Shown here: positions 42,635 to 52,000 of the stretch, piece after piece
How the letters are laid out: every line of letters starts with the position of its first letter
Position numbering within the stretch: the stretch's first letter is position 1
Assembly: GCF_024700075.1 (NCBI RefSeq)
Contig: NZ_JAJONE010000001.1
Span: 3,991,001 to 4,055,000 of the forward strand
DNA length: 64,000 nt
Source: Hymenobacter sp. J193
GTDB lineage: Bacteria > Bacteroidota > Bacteroidia > Cytophagales > Hymenobacteraceae
Direction of reading: 5' to 3'
The notes under the pieces: model-generated
The model's input: the letters and a program-made list of their open reading frames with translations, nothing else
What the model was told of the DNA's origin: nothing
Database searches by the model: none
Position numbers and translations under genes: made by a program

Positions 42635-43762
42635 TTAAACCGCTGCTTCTTCCATCACCGACTCAACCGATTCCAGGGGCAGACCCCAGGCTTCAGCTAC
42701 GCCTTTGTATACCACTTTGCCGTGCACCACGTTCAGGCCGAGGCGCAGGGCCTCGTCGCGGCGGCAGGCTTCCTGCCAGCCCAGGTTGGCCAGCTTCACG
42801 GCGTAAGGCAATGTGGCGTTGGTCAGCGCCAGGGTAGAGGTATAGGGCACCGCGCCGGGCATGTTGGCCACGCAGTAGTGCACAATATCGTCGATGATGA
42901 AGGTCGGGTTTTCGTGGGTGGTGGGCTTGCAGGTTTCGATGCAGCCGCCCTGGTCCACGGCCACGTCCACCAGCACGGTGCCGGGGCGCATGGTTTTGAG
43001 CATGTCGCGGGTGATGAGGTGCGGGGCCTTGGCACCCGGAATCAGCACAGCGCCCACCACGAGGTCGGTGGTTTTGATGGCTTCGCGGATGTTATACTCG
43101 TTGGAGTACTGCGTCACCACGTTCTTGGGCATGAAGTCGTCCAGCTCGCGCAGGCGGTTCAGGTTCACGTCCATAATGGTTACCTGCGCACCCAGACCGG
43201 CGGCCACTTTGGCGGCCTGCGTACCTACGATACCACCACCCAGCACCAGCACGTGGGCAGGCTTCACGCCGGGCACGCCGCCCAGCAGAATGCCGCGGCC
43301 TTTCAGAGGTTTCTCCAGGTACTTGGCGCCTTCCTGCGGGGCCATACGACCGGCCACTTCGCTCATCGGAATAAGCAGGGGCAGAGCGCGGGTGGGCAGC
43401 TCCACTGTTTCGTAGGCCAGGCAAACGGCTTTGCGCTCAATCATGGCGTGGGTCAGCTCCTCGCCCGAGGCAAAGTGAAAATACGTGAACAGCAGCTGGT
43501 TTTCCTTGATGAGCGGGTACTCCTCGGCAATGGGCTCCTTTACCTTCACAATCATTTCGGCCTTGCCGTACACGTCGGCAATGCCGGGCAGAATAGTGGC
43601 GCCGGCCTGCTGATACTCGGCGTCGGAAAAGCCGCTGCCTTCGCCGGCCGTAGCCTGCACGAATACCTCGTGGCCATGCTTGCGGAATTCCGCTACGCCC
43701 GCCGGGGTCAGGCCCACGCGGTTTTCGTTGTTTTTGATTTCCTTCGGTACGCCGATGATCAT
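42635..43762 (-). CDS. ald: Alanine dehydrogenase
   Basis: 375 residues from the ATG at 43762 ([20 protein letters not shown], the family's N-terminal signature). NAD-dependent interconversion of alanine and pyruvate plus ammonia. Conserved blocks: [20 protein letters not shown] with the catalytic Lys, [10 protein letters not shown] with the catalytic His, the Rossmann [20 protein letters not shown], and [13 protein letters not shown]. Cytoplasmic hexamer in known members. Monocistronic. Confidence 0.95.
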   Translation of the reverse strand: MIIGVPKEIKNNENRVGLTPAGVAEFRKHGHEVFVQATAGEGSGFSDAEYQQAGATILPGIADVYGKAEMIVKVKEPIAEEYPLIKENQLLFTYFHFASGEELTHAMIERKAVCLAYETVELPTRALPLLIPMSEVAGRMAPQEGAKYLEKPLKGRGILLGGVPGVKPAHVLVLGGGIVGTQAAKVAAGLGAQVTIMDVNLNRLRELDDFMPKNVVTQYSNEYNIREAIKTTDLVVGAVLIPGAKAPHLITRDMLKTMRPGTVLVDVAVDQGGCIETCKPTTHENPTFIIDDIVHYCVANMPGAVPYTSTLALTNATLPYAVKLANLGWQEACRRDEALRLGLNVVHGKVVYKGVAEAWGLPLESVESVMEEAAV

Positions 43763-43828
43763 CGCAGAAAGGTAAGAGAAAGTGGGTGGAGAAATGCGCC
43801 CCGTAGAGCACCGCAAAGATAGGGGATA

Positions 43829-44064
43829 AGGTGATGAGGTAACACGTAACAGGTGACACGTAACAGGTAGCATGTGTCTTTGCGAGCAACGCGAAGCAAT
43901 CCGTCCTTTTCAGTGCCAGTCCCATCTTTGTTAGCAGAAAGCCCTTACTCGTTGCGCACGGGTAAGGGCTTTTTACATTTCAGGGCATTGGGCGTTGCTC
44001 AGGATGGATTGCTTCGGAATGACCACGTGGAACCTGTCACGTGTTACCTGTCACCTCATCACCT
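43829..44064. repeat. Nested composite repeat region
   Basis: The outer arms are AGGTGATGAGGTAACACGTA (from 43829) and its approximate complement ending TCACCTCATCACCT at 44064. Inside, 43874-44023 is a diverged relative of the 33808 element: TTTGCGAGCAACGCGAAGCA on the left, a shortened right arm GGATTGCTTCGGAATGAC, and a central hairpin AAAGCCCTTAC / GTAAGGGCTTT (43938-43972). It fills the gap between alanine dehydrogenase and DUF1573 and reaches the DUF1573 stop codon. Confidence 0.7.
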
Positions 44065-44839
44065 ACTTAAACGGCACGGCTGCGTCGCCTTCTTTGAGCA
44101 TGTTGGCGGCTTGCAGGCTTTTTACCACGTTGGCTTTCAGCGTGAGGCGGGCGTCGCCGTTCAGGTCGTTGGAGCTGAGTACAACTTCATCCGTCATGGC
44201 GCCCAGCTTGCGCTGAGAATAAATCAGCTCTATCACCGCGCTTTGGCCGGGCTTGATGGGTGCGGGCACGCTCTTGAGCCCCACGCAGTAGCACCCCGAC
44301 GACAGCGCGCCCAGCACTAGGTCCGACTTGCCGGTATTGCGCACCGTGAAGCGGGCGGTAGGCTGCTGGCCAGCCTCCATTTTGCCAAAATCATGCACAG
44401 GGCGGTCCAGTACCATACGTGGCGACTGGGCCAACTGGGCCGGCGTCAGGTTCTTTTTCAGTTCGTCGCGCGTGAGCACCGTGCCCTTGATGGTGAGCAC
44501 CTTGCTGGCCTCGGCGGCGTTGCTGGTCACGGTAATGGTTTTGTTGAACACCCCGGGCCGGCCGGCGCTGCTGTACACCGCTTTTATCACGCCCGACTTG
44601 CCGGGCAGCACGGGCGTCTTGGTCCAGTCGGGCGTGGTGCAGCCGCAGCTGGCCTGCACGTGCGCTACCACAATAGGCTGATTGCCTGTATTTTTGAACC
44701 GAAACTCGTAGGTGGCCATGGTGCCCTCGGGCACGTTGCCGAAGTCGTGGAGGTCTTTGTCAAAGGAAAGCACGCCCTGGGCGCGGGCTCCCACGGCCAG
44801 CAGCAAAGCCAGCACCAGCAGGTAAGTAGATTTCAGCAT
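44063..44839 (-). CDS. Exported DUF1573 protein with two Ig-like repeats
   Basis: 258 residues from the ATG at 44839 with a signal peptide (MLKSTYLLVLALLLAVGARA). Two DUF1573 domains: HDFGNVPEGTMATYEFRFKN with ASCGCTTPDW, and HDFGKMEAGQQPTARFTVRN with SSGCYCVGL. The ASCGCT motif is the family's signature. Periplasmic or surface beta-sandwich protein of unknown function. The stop codon lies at the edge of the repeat region. Confidence 0.9.
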   Translation of the reverse strand: MLKSTYLLVLALLLAVGARAQGVLSFDKDLHDFGNVPEGTMATYEFRFKNTGNQPIVVAHVQASCGCTTPDWTKTPVLPGKSGVIKAVYSSAGRPGVFNKTITVTSNAAEASKVLTIKGTVLTRDELKKNLTPAQLAQSPRMVLDRPVHDFGKMEAGQQPTARFTVRNTGKSDLVLGALSSGCYCVGLKSVPAPIKPGQSAVIELIYSQRKLGAMTDEVVLSSNDLNGDARLTLKANVVKSLQAANMLKEGDAAVPFK

Positions 44840-44964
44840 AATTCGGCAGGAAAAAGGCCGGCCGCACCAGTCGGGCCGGCCCCTGCCCAAAGATAGCCAA
44901 AATCCAGCCTTGTGCGTACAGACGCGCCGGGGACCTGCTCTGTGGCAGGCTGAGGCCAAATCCG

Positions 44965-44972
44965 TACTTTTG
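44965..44972 (+). promoter_or_regulatory. TAnnTTTG -7 element for the E1 dehydrogenase gene
   Basis: TACTTTTG, followed by a ~66-bp leader to the ATG at 45046. The -33 element is not clear. Confidence 0.4.
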
Positions 44973-45045
44973 ACCCGAAATGCCGGGCGTCCACCCACCT
45001 GCCCGGCTTGCTTTGCCGTTTACATTTCCTGCCCGCTCCCTTCCC

Positions 45046-47460
45046 ATGCCTACTCCTGAAACTGTCGAACTCAACACCGCCGTGCTGACCAAAGAAGACC
45101 TGCTCCGCGACTACCGCCTGGGCTGGGAAAGTCGCCAGGCCTCGCTTGCGGGCCGCAAGGAAGTATTTATGGGCAAAGCCAAGTTCGGCATCTTCGGCGA
45201 CGGCAAGGAGCTGCCTCAGCTGGCCATGGCCCGCGCCTTCCGCCCCGGCGACTGGCGCTCCGGCTACTACCGCGACCAGACGTTCATGTTCAGCATCGGG
45301 GAGCTGACGCTGCAGCAGTACTTTGCCCAGCTCTATGCCCACGCCGACGTGGAAGCCGAGCCCTCCACGGCCGGCCGCGCCATGAACGGGCACTTCGGCT
45401 CCCGCTTGCTGGATGAGGATGGGCATTTCAAGAACCTGGCGGAAAGCAAGAACTCATCGGCTGATATTTCGCCTACCGGCGGCCAGATGCCGCGCCTCGT
45501 CGGGCTGGCCTACGCCTCCAAGCTTTACCGCCAAAACCCTGGGCTGCACCAGTACAGCCAGTTCTCCGTGAACGGCAACGAGGTAGCCTTCGGTACCATC
45601 GGTAACGCCAGCACCTCGGAGGGCATGTTCTTCGAGGCCATCAATGCCGCCGGGGTGCTGCAGATTCCTATGCTCGTAAGTGTGTGGGACGACCATTACG
45701 GCATTTCGGTGCCCGCCGAGTACCAGACCACCAAGCAAAGCATTTCCGAAATCCTGAAAGGCTTCCAGCGCGAAGGCGAAGGGCAGCAGGGGTTTGAAAT
45801 ATTTGTGGTGAAGGGCTGGGACTACCCTGCACTGGTGGACACCTACCAGCGTGCCGCTGAGGTGTGCCGCACCCAGCACGTGCCGGTCCTTGTGCACGTG
45901 ACGGAGGTAACCCAGCCCCAGGGCCACAGCACCAGCGGCTCGCATGAGCGGTATAAGTCGAAAGACCGCCTGAGCTGGGAAGAAGAGCACGACTGCCTGC
46001 GCAAAATGCGGGAGTGGCTGCTAACCGAAGGCTACGCTCTGGAAGAAGAGCTGGACCAGCTCGAAACCGAGGCCAAGGAAACCGTGCGCCTGGCCCGCAC
46101 GGCCGCGTGGAACGGGTTTTTCAGCCCCATCCGACAGGAGCGTGACGAAGCGGTGGAGCTGCTCAACAAGCTGGTAACCGAAACTGGCACCGAAAACTCC
46201 CTGCACGAGCTGGTGGAGCAGCTGCAGCAGAATACCACACCTATCCGGGCGGATATCGTGCGGACCGTGCGCCGCGCCTTGCGCCAGGTGCGCGGGCAGC
46301 GCAGCTGGGTTCGCCGCGAGCTGCAGAACTGGCTGGAGCAGGCCCAGGCCGAAAATGCGGAGCGCTACAACTCCTACCTGTTCAGCCAGAGCGAAGAAGC
46401 CGCGCTGAACATTCAGGAAGTGCCGGTAGAGTTTGCTGCTGACGCCCCGCAGGTAGATGGCCGCGAGGTGCTGCAGGCCTGCTTTGAAGCCAACTTCCGC
46501 CGCGACCCGCGCATCTTCGCTATCGGGGAGGATGTGGGCCGCATCGGCGACGTAAACCAGGCCTTTGCCGGGCTGCAGGAAAAGTTTGGCGAGCTGCGCG
46601 TAACGGATACCGGCATCCGGGAGTGCACCATTGTCGGGCAGGGCATCGGCGCGGCCCTGCGTGGCCTGCGGCCCATTACCGAAATCCAGTACCTCGATTA
46701 CCTGCTCTACGCCATCCAGATCTTGAGCGACGACGTAGCCTGCCTGCAGTATCGCACCAAAGGCGGGCAGAAAGCACCGCTTATCGTCCGCACCCGCGGC
46801 CACCGCTTGGAGGGTATCTGGCACAGCGGTTCGCCCATTCAGATGATTCTGGGCGCCATCCGGGGCATGCATCTGTGCGTGCCCCGCAACATGACGCAGG
46901 CCGCCGGGTTCTACAATACGCTCCTGCGCTCCGACGAGCCGGCCATTGTGATTGAGTGCCTGAACGGCTACCGCCTCAAGGAGCGCATTCCGCAAAATGT
47001 GGGCGAGTTTACCCTGCCCCTGGGCCAGCCCGAAATCCTGCGCGAAGGTGAAGACGTGACTATCGTAACCTACGGCTCCATGTGCCGCATCGTGCAGGAC
47101 GCCGCCAAGCAGCTGGCCGACGTAGGCATTTCCGTTGAAGTCATCGACGTGCAAACGCTGCTGCCCTTTGATGTCGACCATATCATTGCCGATAGCCTGC
47201 GCAAAACCAGCCGGGTGCTTTTCGCCGATGAGGACGTGCCTGGCGGGGCCACCGCCTACATGCTCCAGCAGGTGCTCGACGAGCAGCAGGCGTACCGCTT
47301 CCTGGATGCCCAGCCGCGCTGCCTTTCCGCCCAGGCCCACCGCCCACCCTATGGCTCCGACGGTGACTACTTTTCCAAGCCCAATGTGGAGGATGTGTTC
47401 GACGCCGTATATGAGCTCATGCAGGAAGCCGACGCCAAGCGCTTTCCGGCTATCTATTAA
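45046..47460 (+). CDS. Fused alpha/beta E1 subunit of a 2-oxo acid dehydrogenase
   Basis: 804 residues: an E1-alpha-like half (1-~370) and an E1-beta half (~480-804; FAIGEDVGRIGDVNQAFAGL, RVTDTGIRECTIVGQGIGAA, GHRLEGIWHSGSPIQM, VIDVQTLLPFDVD). It decarboxylates a 2-oxo acid with ThDP, acting with E2 and E3 encoded elsewhere. The ThDP motif of the alpha half is unusual: the GDG...NN frame reads GNASTSEG ... WDDHYGIS, a form I associate with Bacteroidota fused E1 proteins. Branched-chain or pyruvate specificity cannot be told. Promoter at 44965, terminator at 47476. Confidence 0.9.
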   Translation: MPTPETVELNTAVLTKEDLLRDYRLGWESRQASLAGRKEVFMGKAKFGIFGDGKELPQLAMARAFRPGDWRSGYYRDQTFMFSIGELTLQQYFAQLYAHADVEAEPSTAGRAMNGHFGSRLLDEDGHFKNLAESKNSSADISPTGGQMPRLVGLAYASKLYRQNPGLHQYSQFSVNGNEVAFGTIGNASTSEGMFFEAINAAGVLQIPMLVSVWDDHYGISVPAEYQTTKQSISEILKGFQREGEGQQGFEIFVVKGWDYPALVDTYQRAAEVCRTQHVPVLVHVTEVTQPQGHSTSGSHERYKSKDRLSWEEEHDCLRKMREWLLTEGYALEEELDQLETEAKETVRLARTAAWNGFFSPIRQERDEAVELLNKLVTETGTENSLHELVEQLQQNTTPIRADIVRTVRRALRQVRGQRSWVRRELQNWLEQAQAENAERYNSYLFSQSEEAALNIQEVPVEFAADAPQVDGREVLQACFEANFRRDPRIFAIGEDVGRIGDVNQAFAGLQEKFGELRVTDTGIRECTIVGQGIGAALRGLRPITEIQYLDYLLYAIQILSDDVACLQYRTKGGQKAPLIVRTRGHRLEGIWHSGSPIQMILGAIRGMHLCVPRNMTQAAGFYNTLLRSDEPAIVIECLNGYRLKERIPQNVGEFTLPLGQPEILREGEDVTIVTYGSMCRIVQDAAKQLADVGISVEVIDVQTLLPFDVDHIIADSLRKTSRVLFADEDVPGGATAYMLQQVLDEQQAYRFLDAQPRCLSAQAHRPPYGSDGDYFSKPNVEDVFDAVYELMQEADAKRFPAIY

Positions 47461-47475
47461 GTAGAGTCCGCATTA

Positions 47476-47510
47476 AAAAGGGCCGCAACTACGAGAGTTG
47501 CGGCCCTTTT
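47476..47510. terminator. Bidirectional terminator
   Basis: Perfect 15-bp arms AAAAGGGCCGCAACT / AGTTGCGGCCCTTTT with loop ACGAG, between the convergent E1 and lipoprotein genes. Confidence 0.85.
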
Positions 47511-47527
47511 GTCTTTCTTACCCGGCT

Positions 47528-48085
47528 TCAGGGAATAATAATGGAATCGGTAGTGATGGTGTTGCTTTCCCGGAGGCCACGGTCGGCAATGGCTATTTCG
47601 AATCGGATTTCATCTCCCTTGCGGAAGGTTAGTCCATACAACAGAATGAGGGTGAAACGCAGGTCCCCCTTGATTGGTGCGGCTTTATCAGACGGGGCCA
47701 GGTGGTCGAAGCGGCTGTTATATTGCGGCTCAAGATTCAGCGAGCGAAAAACGCCCGTAGCATCCTTGCGGAAAATCTTGACGAAGTAGTTATTGAAGTA
47801 ACGGTTGGCCGAGCCATCCGCGTTGAACGGTAAAAAAGGTGCGGCCTTAATATCCAGGGAGTCCAACCCCAAATCACCCGTGCCATCCTGGAAGGCTACG
47901 GTAATGGTAACCACATCCCGTGTGCCACTGCCGTCTACTACCCGCCGGGAGTTGATAGCCTTGAACTCGATGCTGGGCGTATCGGAATACTCCGGGGGCG
48001 AAATGCAGGATGCCACGAACAGGCTGATGCTCAGAACAAGGCCTAGCCGAACTGCGGTTTGCCAAAACGTACGCGTAGAAAACAT
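47528..48085 (-). CDS. Hypothetical lipoprotein
   Basis: 185 residues with a lipoprotein signal (LVLSISLFVASC). The mature protein is beta-rich, with VVTITVAFQDGTGDLGLDSL, YFNNYFVKIFRKDATGVF and GDLRFTLILLYGLTFRKGDE. This pattern is frequent in Bacteroidota lipoproteins of unknown role. It is divergent from the LuxE-like gene. Confidence 0.75.
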   Translation of the reverse strand: MFSTRTFWQTAVRLGLVLSISLFVASCISPPEYSDTPSIEFKAINSRRVVDGSGTRDVVTITVAFQDGTGDLGLDSLDIKAAPFLPFNADGSANRYFNNYFVKIFRKDATGVFRSLNLEPQYNSRFDHLAPSDKAAPIKGDLRFTLILLYGLTFRKGDEIRFEIAIADRGLRESNTITTDSIIIP

Positions 48086-48183
48086 ATGCAGAAAAACTCC
48101 TTATGTGAGCGGCAAAAGGTACGGATTCTCAACGAAGCCGACGGACCTTTGTTGTGCCACTACGCTAACCTTACCAAGGCCCA

Positions 48184-49188
48184 ATGAGTTTCCGCGACGA
48201 GCACCTGCGCCAGCTTTCTGCCCTTACTGCCACCACCGCCCCGCAGGCTGCGCTGCAACTGTTCCGGTACCAGGCGCGCCACTGCCCGCCGTACGCGGCC
48301 TACCTGAAGGCGCTGGGCTGCCAGCCGGAGCAGGTAGCCGGCTCGGAGGAAATTCCGTTTCTGCCCATTGAGTTTTTCAAGACCCATGAGGTGCGCACCG
48401 ACCCTGCCGAGTGGCAGCCGCAGGAGGTGTTTCTGAGCAGCGGCACCACGCGGCAGCAGCGCAGCCGCCACTACGTGCGCGACTCACAGTTGTACCGCCG
48501 GCATGCGGCCGAAATCTTCGAGCGTTACTACGGCCCGCTGAACGGGTGGACGATTCTGGCTCTGCTGCCGTCTTACCTGGAGCAGGGAGAGTCCTCTTTG
48601 GTAGCCATGGTAGAGCATTTTGCGCAGGTTTCGGGCCAGCGGCAAAGCGCCTTTTTCCTGCACGACCACGCCGCCCTGCTTTCGGCCATTGAGCAAGCCC
48701 GGCAAACCAGCAACCGGCGTATCCTGCTTATCGGTGTCAGCTATGCGCTCCTGGATTTTGCCGCCACCTATGCCGGCAACCCCGTGCTGCAGGGCCTTAC
48801 GGTGCTCGAAACCGGTGGCATGAAGGGCCGCCGCCGCGAAATGATTCGGGAAGAACTGTACCAGGAGCTGCAAGCAGCTTTTGGCCCCGCTGGCATCCAC
48901 TCCGAATATGGTATGACGGAGCTGCTGAGCCAGGCGTACAGCTTGGGCGATGGGCGCTTCCATGCTCCGCCTCAGCTGCAAGTGTTGCTGCGCGACCCCA
49001 GCGACCCGTTCGCTGTGTCAGCCAGCCGAACCACCGGAGCCATAAACGTCATCGACCTGGCCAATGTGGATAGCTGCGCTTTCATTGAAACGAAGGACTT
49101 GGCCCGCATGCACCCGGATGGCTCTTTTGAGGTATTGGGCCGGCTCGATAACTCTGATATCCGCGGCTGCAACCAACTGGCCGACTAG
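48184..49188 (+). CDS. LuxE-like acyl-protein synthetase
   Basis: 334 residues, ANL-superfamily-like. LuxE/acyl-protein synthetase markers: IPFLPIEFFKTHEVRT, VFLSSGTTRQQRSRHYVRD (nucleotide-binding SSGTT loop), VLETGGMKGRRREMIREELY, HSEYGMTELLSQAYS and CAFIETKDLARMHPDGSFEV. Known LuxE activates fatty acids for luminescence; there are no lux genes here, so it more likely activates an acyl or aryl group for another pathway. Single gene, terminator downstream. Confidence 0.85.
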   Translation: MSFRDEHLRQLSALTATTAPQAALQLFRYQARHCPPYAAYLKALGCQPEQVAGSEEIPFLPIEFFKTHEVRTDPAEWQPQEVFLSSGTTRQQRSRHYVRDSQLYRRHAAEIFERYYGPLNGWTILALLPSYLEQGESSLVAMVEHFAQVSGQRQSAFFLHDHAALLSAIEQARQTSNRRILLIGVSYALLDFAATYAGNPVLQGLTVLETGGMKGRRREMIREELYQELQAAFGPAGIHSEYGMTELLSQAYSLGDGRFHAPPQLQVLLRDPSDPFAVSASRTTGAINVIDLANVDSCAFIETKDLARMHPDGSFEVLGRLDNSDIRGCNQLAD

Positions 49189-49197
49189 GAAAAAAAT

Positions 49198-49226
49198 AAT
49201 CCGCTTCCCATAGTGGGAAGCGGATT
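49198..49226. terminator. Bidirectional terminator
   Basis: AATCCGCTTCCCA / TGGGAAGCGGATT arms with loop TAG, flanked by an A-rich tract and TTTT, between convergent genes. Confidence 0.85.
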
Positions 49227-49258
49227 TTCTAAAAAGCAATTCTAGTAACGGATAAAGC

Positions 49259-50509
49259 TTACAAGTGAGCAATGCGGTCGGCAGTGCCGTCGGGGTCCAG
49301 CTTCACGTTGCCGCTGCGGGTAAAGGATTTGCCGCGCATCAGGAGCACGCCGGCCATATGCGGAGCTGCCATGGAAGTGCCACTCATGGCCGCGTAGCCA
49401 CCGGCTTTGTAGGTTGATTTGATAGCTACACCAGGCATGCAGTAGTCAACGGTGGGGCTGCCGAAGCAGGAGAAGGAAGCCCACGAATCAAGGTTGTTCA
49501 TGGCCGTGACGGTGAAAACATTGGTGTGATTCACCCGGGCCGGCGAGTGGAGGGTTACGTTTTTGGCATCGTTGCCGGCTGCAATGGCGAACAGCACCCC
49601 TTTGTTGGCTACCCGAGTTACTGCGGCGTCAAGGGACGTCGAGGTGCCGCCGCTGATGCTCAGATTTACCACATCACCTGCTTTGGCGTTGGCGGCTACG
49701 TAATCGAGGCCGGCAATAACCACGGAGGAAGAGCTGCTGCCCGTAGCATCCATCACCTTTACGGCTACAACAGTAGCACCGGCGGCTACGCCCATAACAC
49801 CTACCGTATTGTTTTTGGCGGCAATGATACCGGCTACGTGCGTGCCGTGACCATTCAGATCATTGGCCGAAGCTGCGTCAGCTCCTACGGGGTAGAAAGT
49901 GCGGCTGCGGGTTTTATCGACGGTCAGGTCGGGGTGCGTGAGGTCAACACCGGTGTCCAGAATCCACACCGTTTTGCCTACGCCGCTGCCGTAGCCTACC
50001 CGCTTCACGCCATACTGAATGACCTGGGTTGAAGCGGTAGCGGTGGTAGCAGTAGTCTGCTCAATCGACATAGGCTGATCGAGCTCTACGTAGGCTACGC
50101 GGGAATCCTGGGCCAGATCGGCGGCTTCAGCCTTGGTCAGGTCAGCGGAGAAGCCTTTCAGGGCACGATTATACGTGCGGCCTACCTGCTCGGAGCGCAG
50201 GCCACGCTGCCGAAGTACGCCCTGGGCAACGTCGCGTACTTTTGCACTGCGGGCAGCAAAGCGCGCTTCCGTACGCTCATCGTTGCTATCCTCAGTTCCA
50301 GCATCGCTCAGATTTACACTTTCGTCTTTCAGTACTACGATATACTTACCGGCAGCCTGACCAGAAACGCTGGAAGAGGAATTGAGGCCGGTAGCAGGGG
50401 TGGGGTCGTTGGCGGTGATAGAGTCTTTGGCGCAGCTGGCCAACAAAGAAGAACCTACAACGGCAGCACACAGAGCACTGAAGCGGAAATTCTGAACGAG
50501 ATTCATCAT
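49259..50509 (-). CDS. Proteinase K-type S8 peptidase lipoprotein
   Basis: 416 residues. Lipobox LLASC, then an I9 inhibitor propeptide (GKYIVVLKDESVN to RVAYVELDQPM) and the catalytic domain: Asp in VWILDTGVDLTHPDL, His in LNGHGTHVAGIIAA, Asn in IAAGNDAKN, Ser in AAMSGTSMAAPHMAGVLL. The proteinase K/thermitase layout differs from the two subtilase paralogues at 22-25 kb, so it is not a recent duplicate of them. Expected to self-process and act in the periplasm or on the cell surface. An alternative start is the second Met. Confidence 0.92.
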   Translation of the reverse strand: MMNLVQNFRFSALCAAVVGSSLLASCAKDSITANDPTPATGLNSSSSVSGQAAGKYIVVLKDESVNLSDAGTEDSNDERTEARFAARSAKVRDVAQGVLRQRGLRSEQVGRTYNRALKGFSADLTKAEAADLAQDSRVAYVELDQPMSIEQTTATTATASTQVIQYGVKRVGYGSGVGKTVWILDTGVDLTHPDLTVDKTRSRTFYPVGADAASANDLNGHGTHVAGIIAAKNNTVGVMGVAAGATVVAVKVMDATGSSSSSVVIAGLDYVAANAKAGDVVNLSISGGTSTSLDAAVTRVANKGVLFAIAAGNDAKNVTLHSPARVNHTNVFTVTAMNNLDSWASFSCFGSPTVDYCMPGVAIKSTYKAGGYAAMSGTSMAAPHMAGVLLMRGKSFTRSGNVKLDPDGTADRIAHL

Positions 50510-50663
50510 GCGTAATGGGTTACGTGGATAAAAGACAACTCAGCAGCAGTCTGGGCCGGCGGCAACTTCATCCATTTGATAAAGTTGACTACCGGTTGCT
50601 TGCCTTATAGACAATAGTAACTTCTCTATGGTTCACATTTTTTCAAAAAAGGCGTAACCAAAT

Positions 50664-50691
50664 AAAAAAGCCCCCCGTATAGGGCGGCTTT
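50664..50691 (-). terminator. Terminator of the NtrC-like regulator gene
   Basis: On the minus strand: AAAGCCGCCCT, a short loop, then GGGGGGCTTTTTT, with one mismatch in the stem. It lies 22 bp past the stop codon. Confidence 0.7.
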
Positions 50692-50712
50692 CATTGCCAG
50701 AATAACAAGTCT

Positions 50713-51891
50713 TTACTTGCCCGCAAACGCCCGGGCATCGGCCTCGGAAATGATTTCGTCGCTCATAATCACGAGGCGCTCCACCACGTTGCGCAGCTCC
50801 CGGATATTGCCCCGCCAGTCGAGGCCCTGCAGGTAGGCCAGCGCCGCGTCGTCAATCTTCTTGGGCTTGTTGCCGTAGTCCTGGGCAATGTCCTTCAGGA
50901 ATTTCTCGATAAGCGCCGGAATGTCCTCGCGCCGGTCATTGAGGGCAGGCACCTGAATCAGGATAACGGACAGGCGGTGGTAGAGGTCCTCGCGGAAGTT
51001 GCGGTCGGCTATTTCCTGAAGCAGGTCCTTGTTGGTGGCTGCCAGTACGCGCACGTTCACCGAAATTTCCTTTTCGCCACCCACGCGGGTAATCTTGTTT
51101 TCCTGCAGGGCGCGTAGCACTTTGGCCTGGGCAGAAAGACTCATGTCGCCGATTTCGTCGAGGAAAAGCGTACCGCCATCGGCCTGCTCAAACTTGCCGA
51201 TGCGCTGTTTCACGGCCGAGGTAAACGAGCCTTTCTCGTGCCCGAACAGCTCCGACTCAATCAGCTCCGAGGGAATAGCGGCGCAGTTTACTTCCACCAT
51301 GGGGCCACCGGCGCGGTTGCTGAGCTCGTGGAGCTGGCGGGCTACCATTTCCTTGCCCGCGCCGTTGGGCCCGGTGATGAGCACGCGGGCATCGGTGGGG
51401 GCTACTTTCTCAATGGCTTTGCGCACGGCCCCCAGAGCGGCCGAGTCGCCTACCATTTCCGAGTTCTTGGCCAGCTTTTTCTTGAGCGTCTTGTTTTCGG
51501 AAGCCAGCTTAGTGGTTTCGGAAGCCAGCTTGGTACGGTCGAGGGCGTTGCGCACTGTCACGAGCAGGCGGTTCAGGTCTGGTGGCTTCTGCAGGAAATC
51601 GTAGGCGCCTTTTTTGGTGGCGTCCACGGCCATTTCCACGTTGCCGTGCGCCGATACCATGATGAAGGCCGCGTCGGGGGCTACGATGCGGGCCCGCTCT
51701 AGCACTTCAATACCATCCATCTTGGGCATTTTCACGTCGCAGAGCACCACGTCGTATTTGTCCTTGATGAGCATGTCCAAGCCGGTGGGGCCGTCCTCGG
51801 CTTGGTCTACCTGGTAGCTTTCGTACTCCAGAATCTCCTTGAGGGTATTGCGGATGGCACGTTCGTCGTCAATAATCAGAATGCGGGGCAT
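50713..51891 (-). CDS. NtrC-like receiver-AAA+ protein without a DNA-binding domain
   Basis: 392 residues from the ATG at 51891 (MPRILIIDDERAIRNTLKEI). Receiver domain 1-120 (phospho-Asp in VVLCDVKMPKMDG), AAA+ domain ~145-375 (Walker A ITGPNGAGKEMVARQLHELS, Walker B GGTLFLDEIGDM, R-finger region NFREDLYHRLSVI). The sigma-54-contact loop is GSFTSA instead of GAFTGA, keeping the Thr. The protein ends at AFAGK, without the Fis-type HTH. It may act from solution or on a partner, or have lost sigma-54 activation. Single gene with its own terminator. Confidence 0.9.
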   Translation of the reverse strand: MPRILIIDDERAIRNTLKEILEYESYQVDQAEDGPTGLDMLIKDKYDVVLCDVKMPKMDGIEVLERARIVAPDAAFIMVSAHGNVEMAVDATKKGAYDFLQKPPDLNRLLVTVRNALDRTKLASETTKLASENKTLKKKLAKNSEMVGDSAALGAVRKAIEKVAPTDARVLITGPNGAGKEMVARQLHELSNRAGGPMVEVNCAAIPSELIESELFGHEKGSFTSAVKQRIGKFEQADGGTLFLDEIGDMSLSAQAKVLRALQENKITRVGGEKEISVNVRVLAATNKDLLQEIADRNFREDLYHRLSVILIQVPALNDRREDIPALIEKFLKDIAQDYGNKPKKIDDAALAYLQGLDWRGNIRELRNVVERLVIMSDEIISEADARAFAGK

Positions 51892-52000
51892 AGGCTGGAA
51901 CAAGGCAAGGGAAGAAAGTCAAAGAAACGAAATGCCCGCCGCAAATGGACGAACGTGCCCCCGAAAACCACATCAGTGAAACCAAACGAGGTCCGGTAAC

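Noticed and set aside
46021..47340. 439-residue frame opposite the E1 dehydrogenase gene
   Set aside because: Shadow of the E1-beta coding sequence, no recognisable domain.
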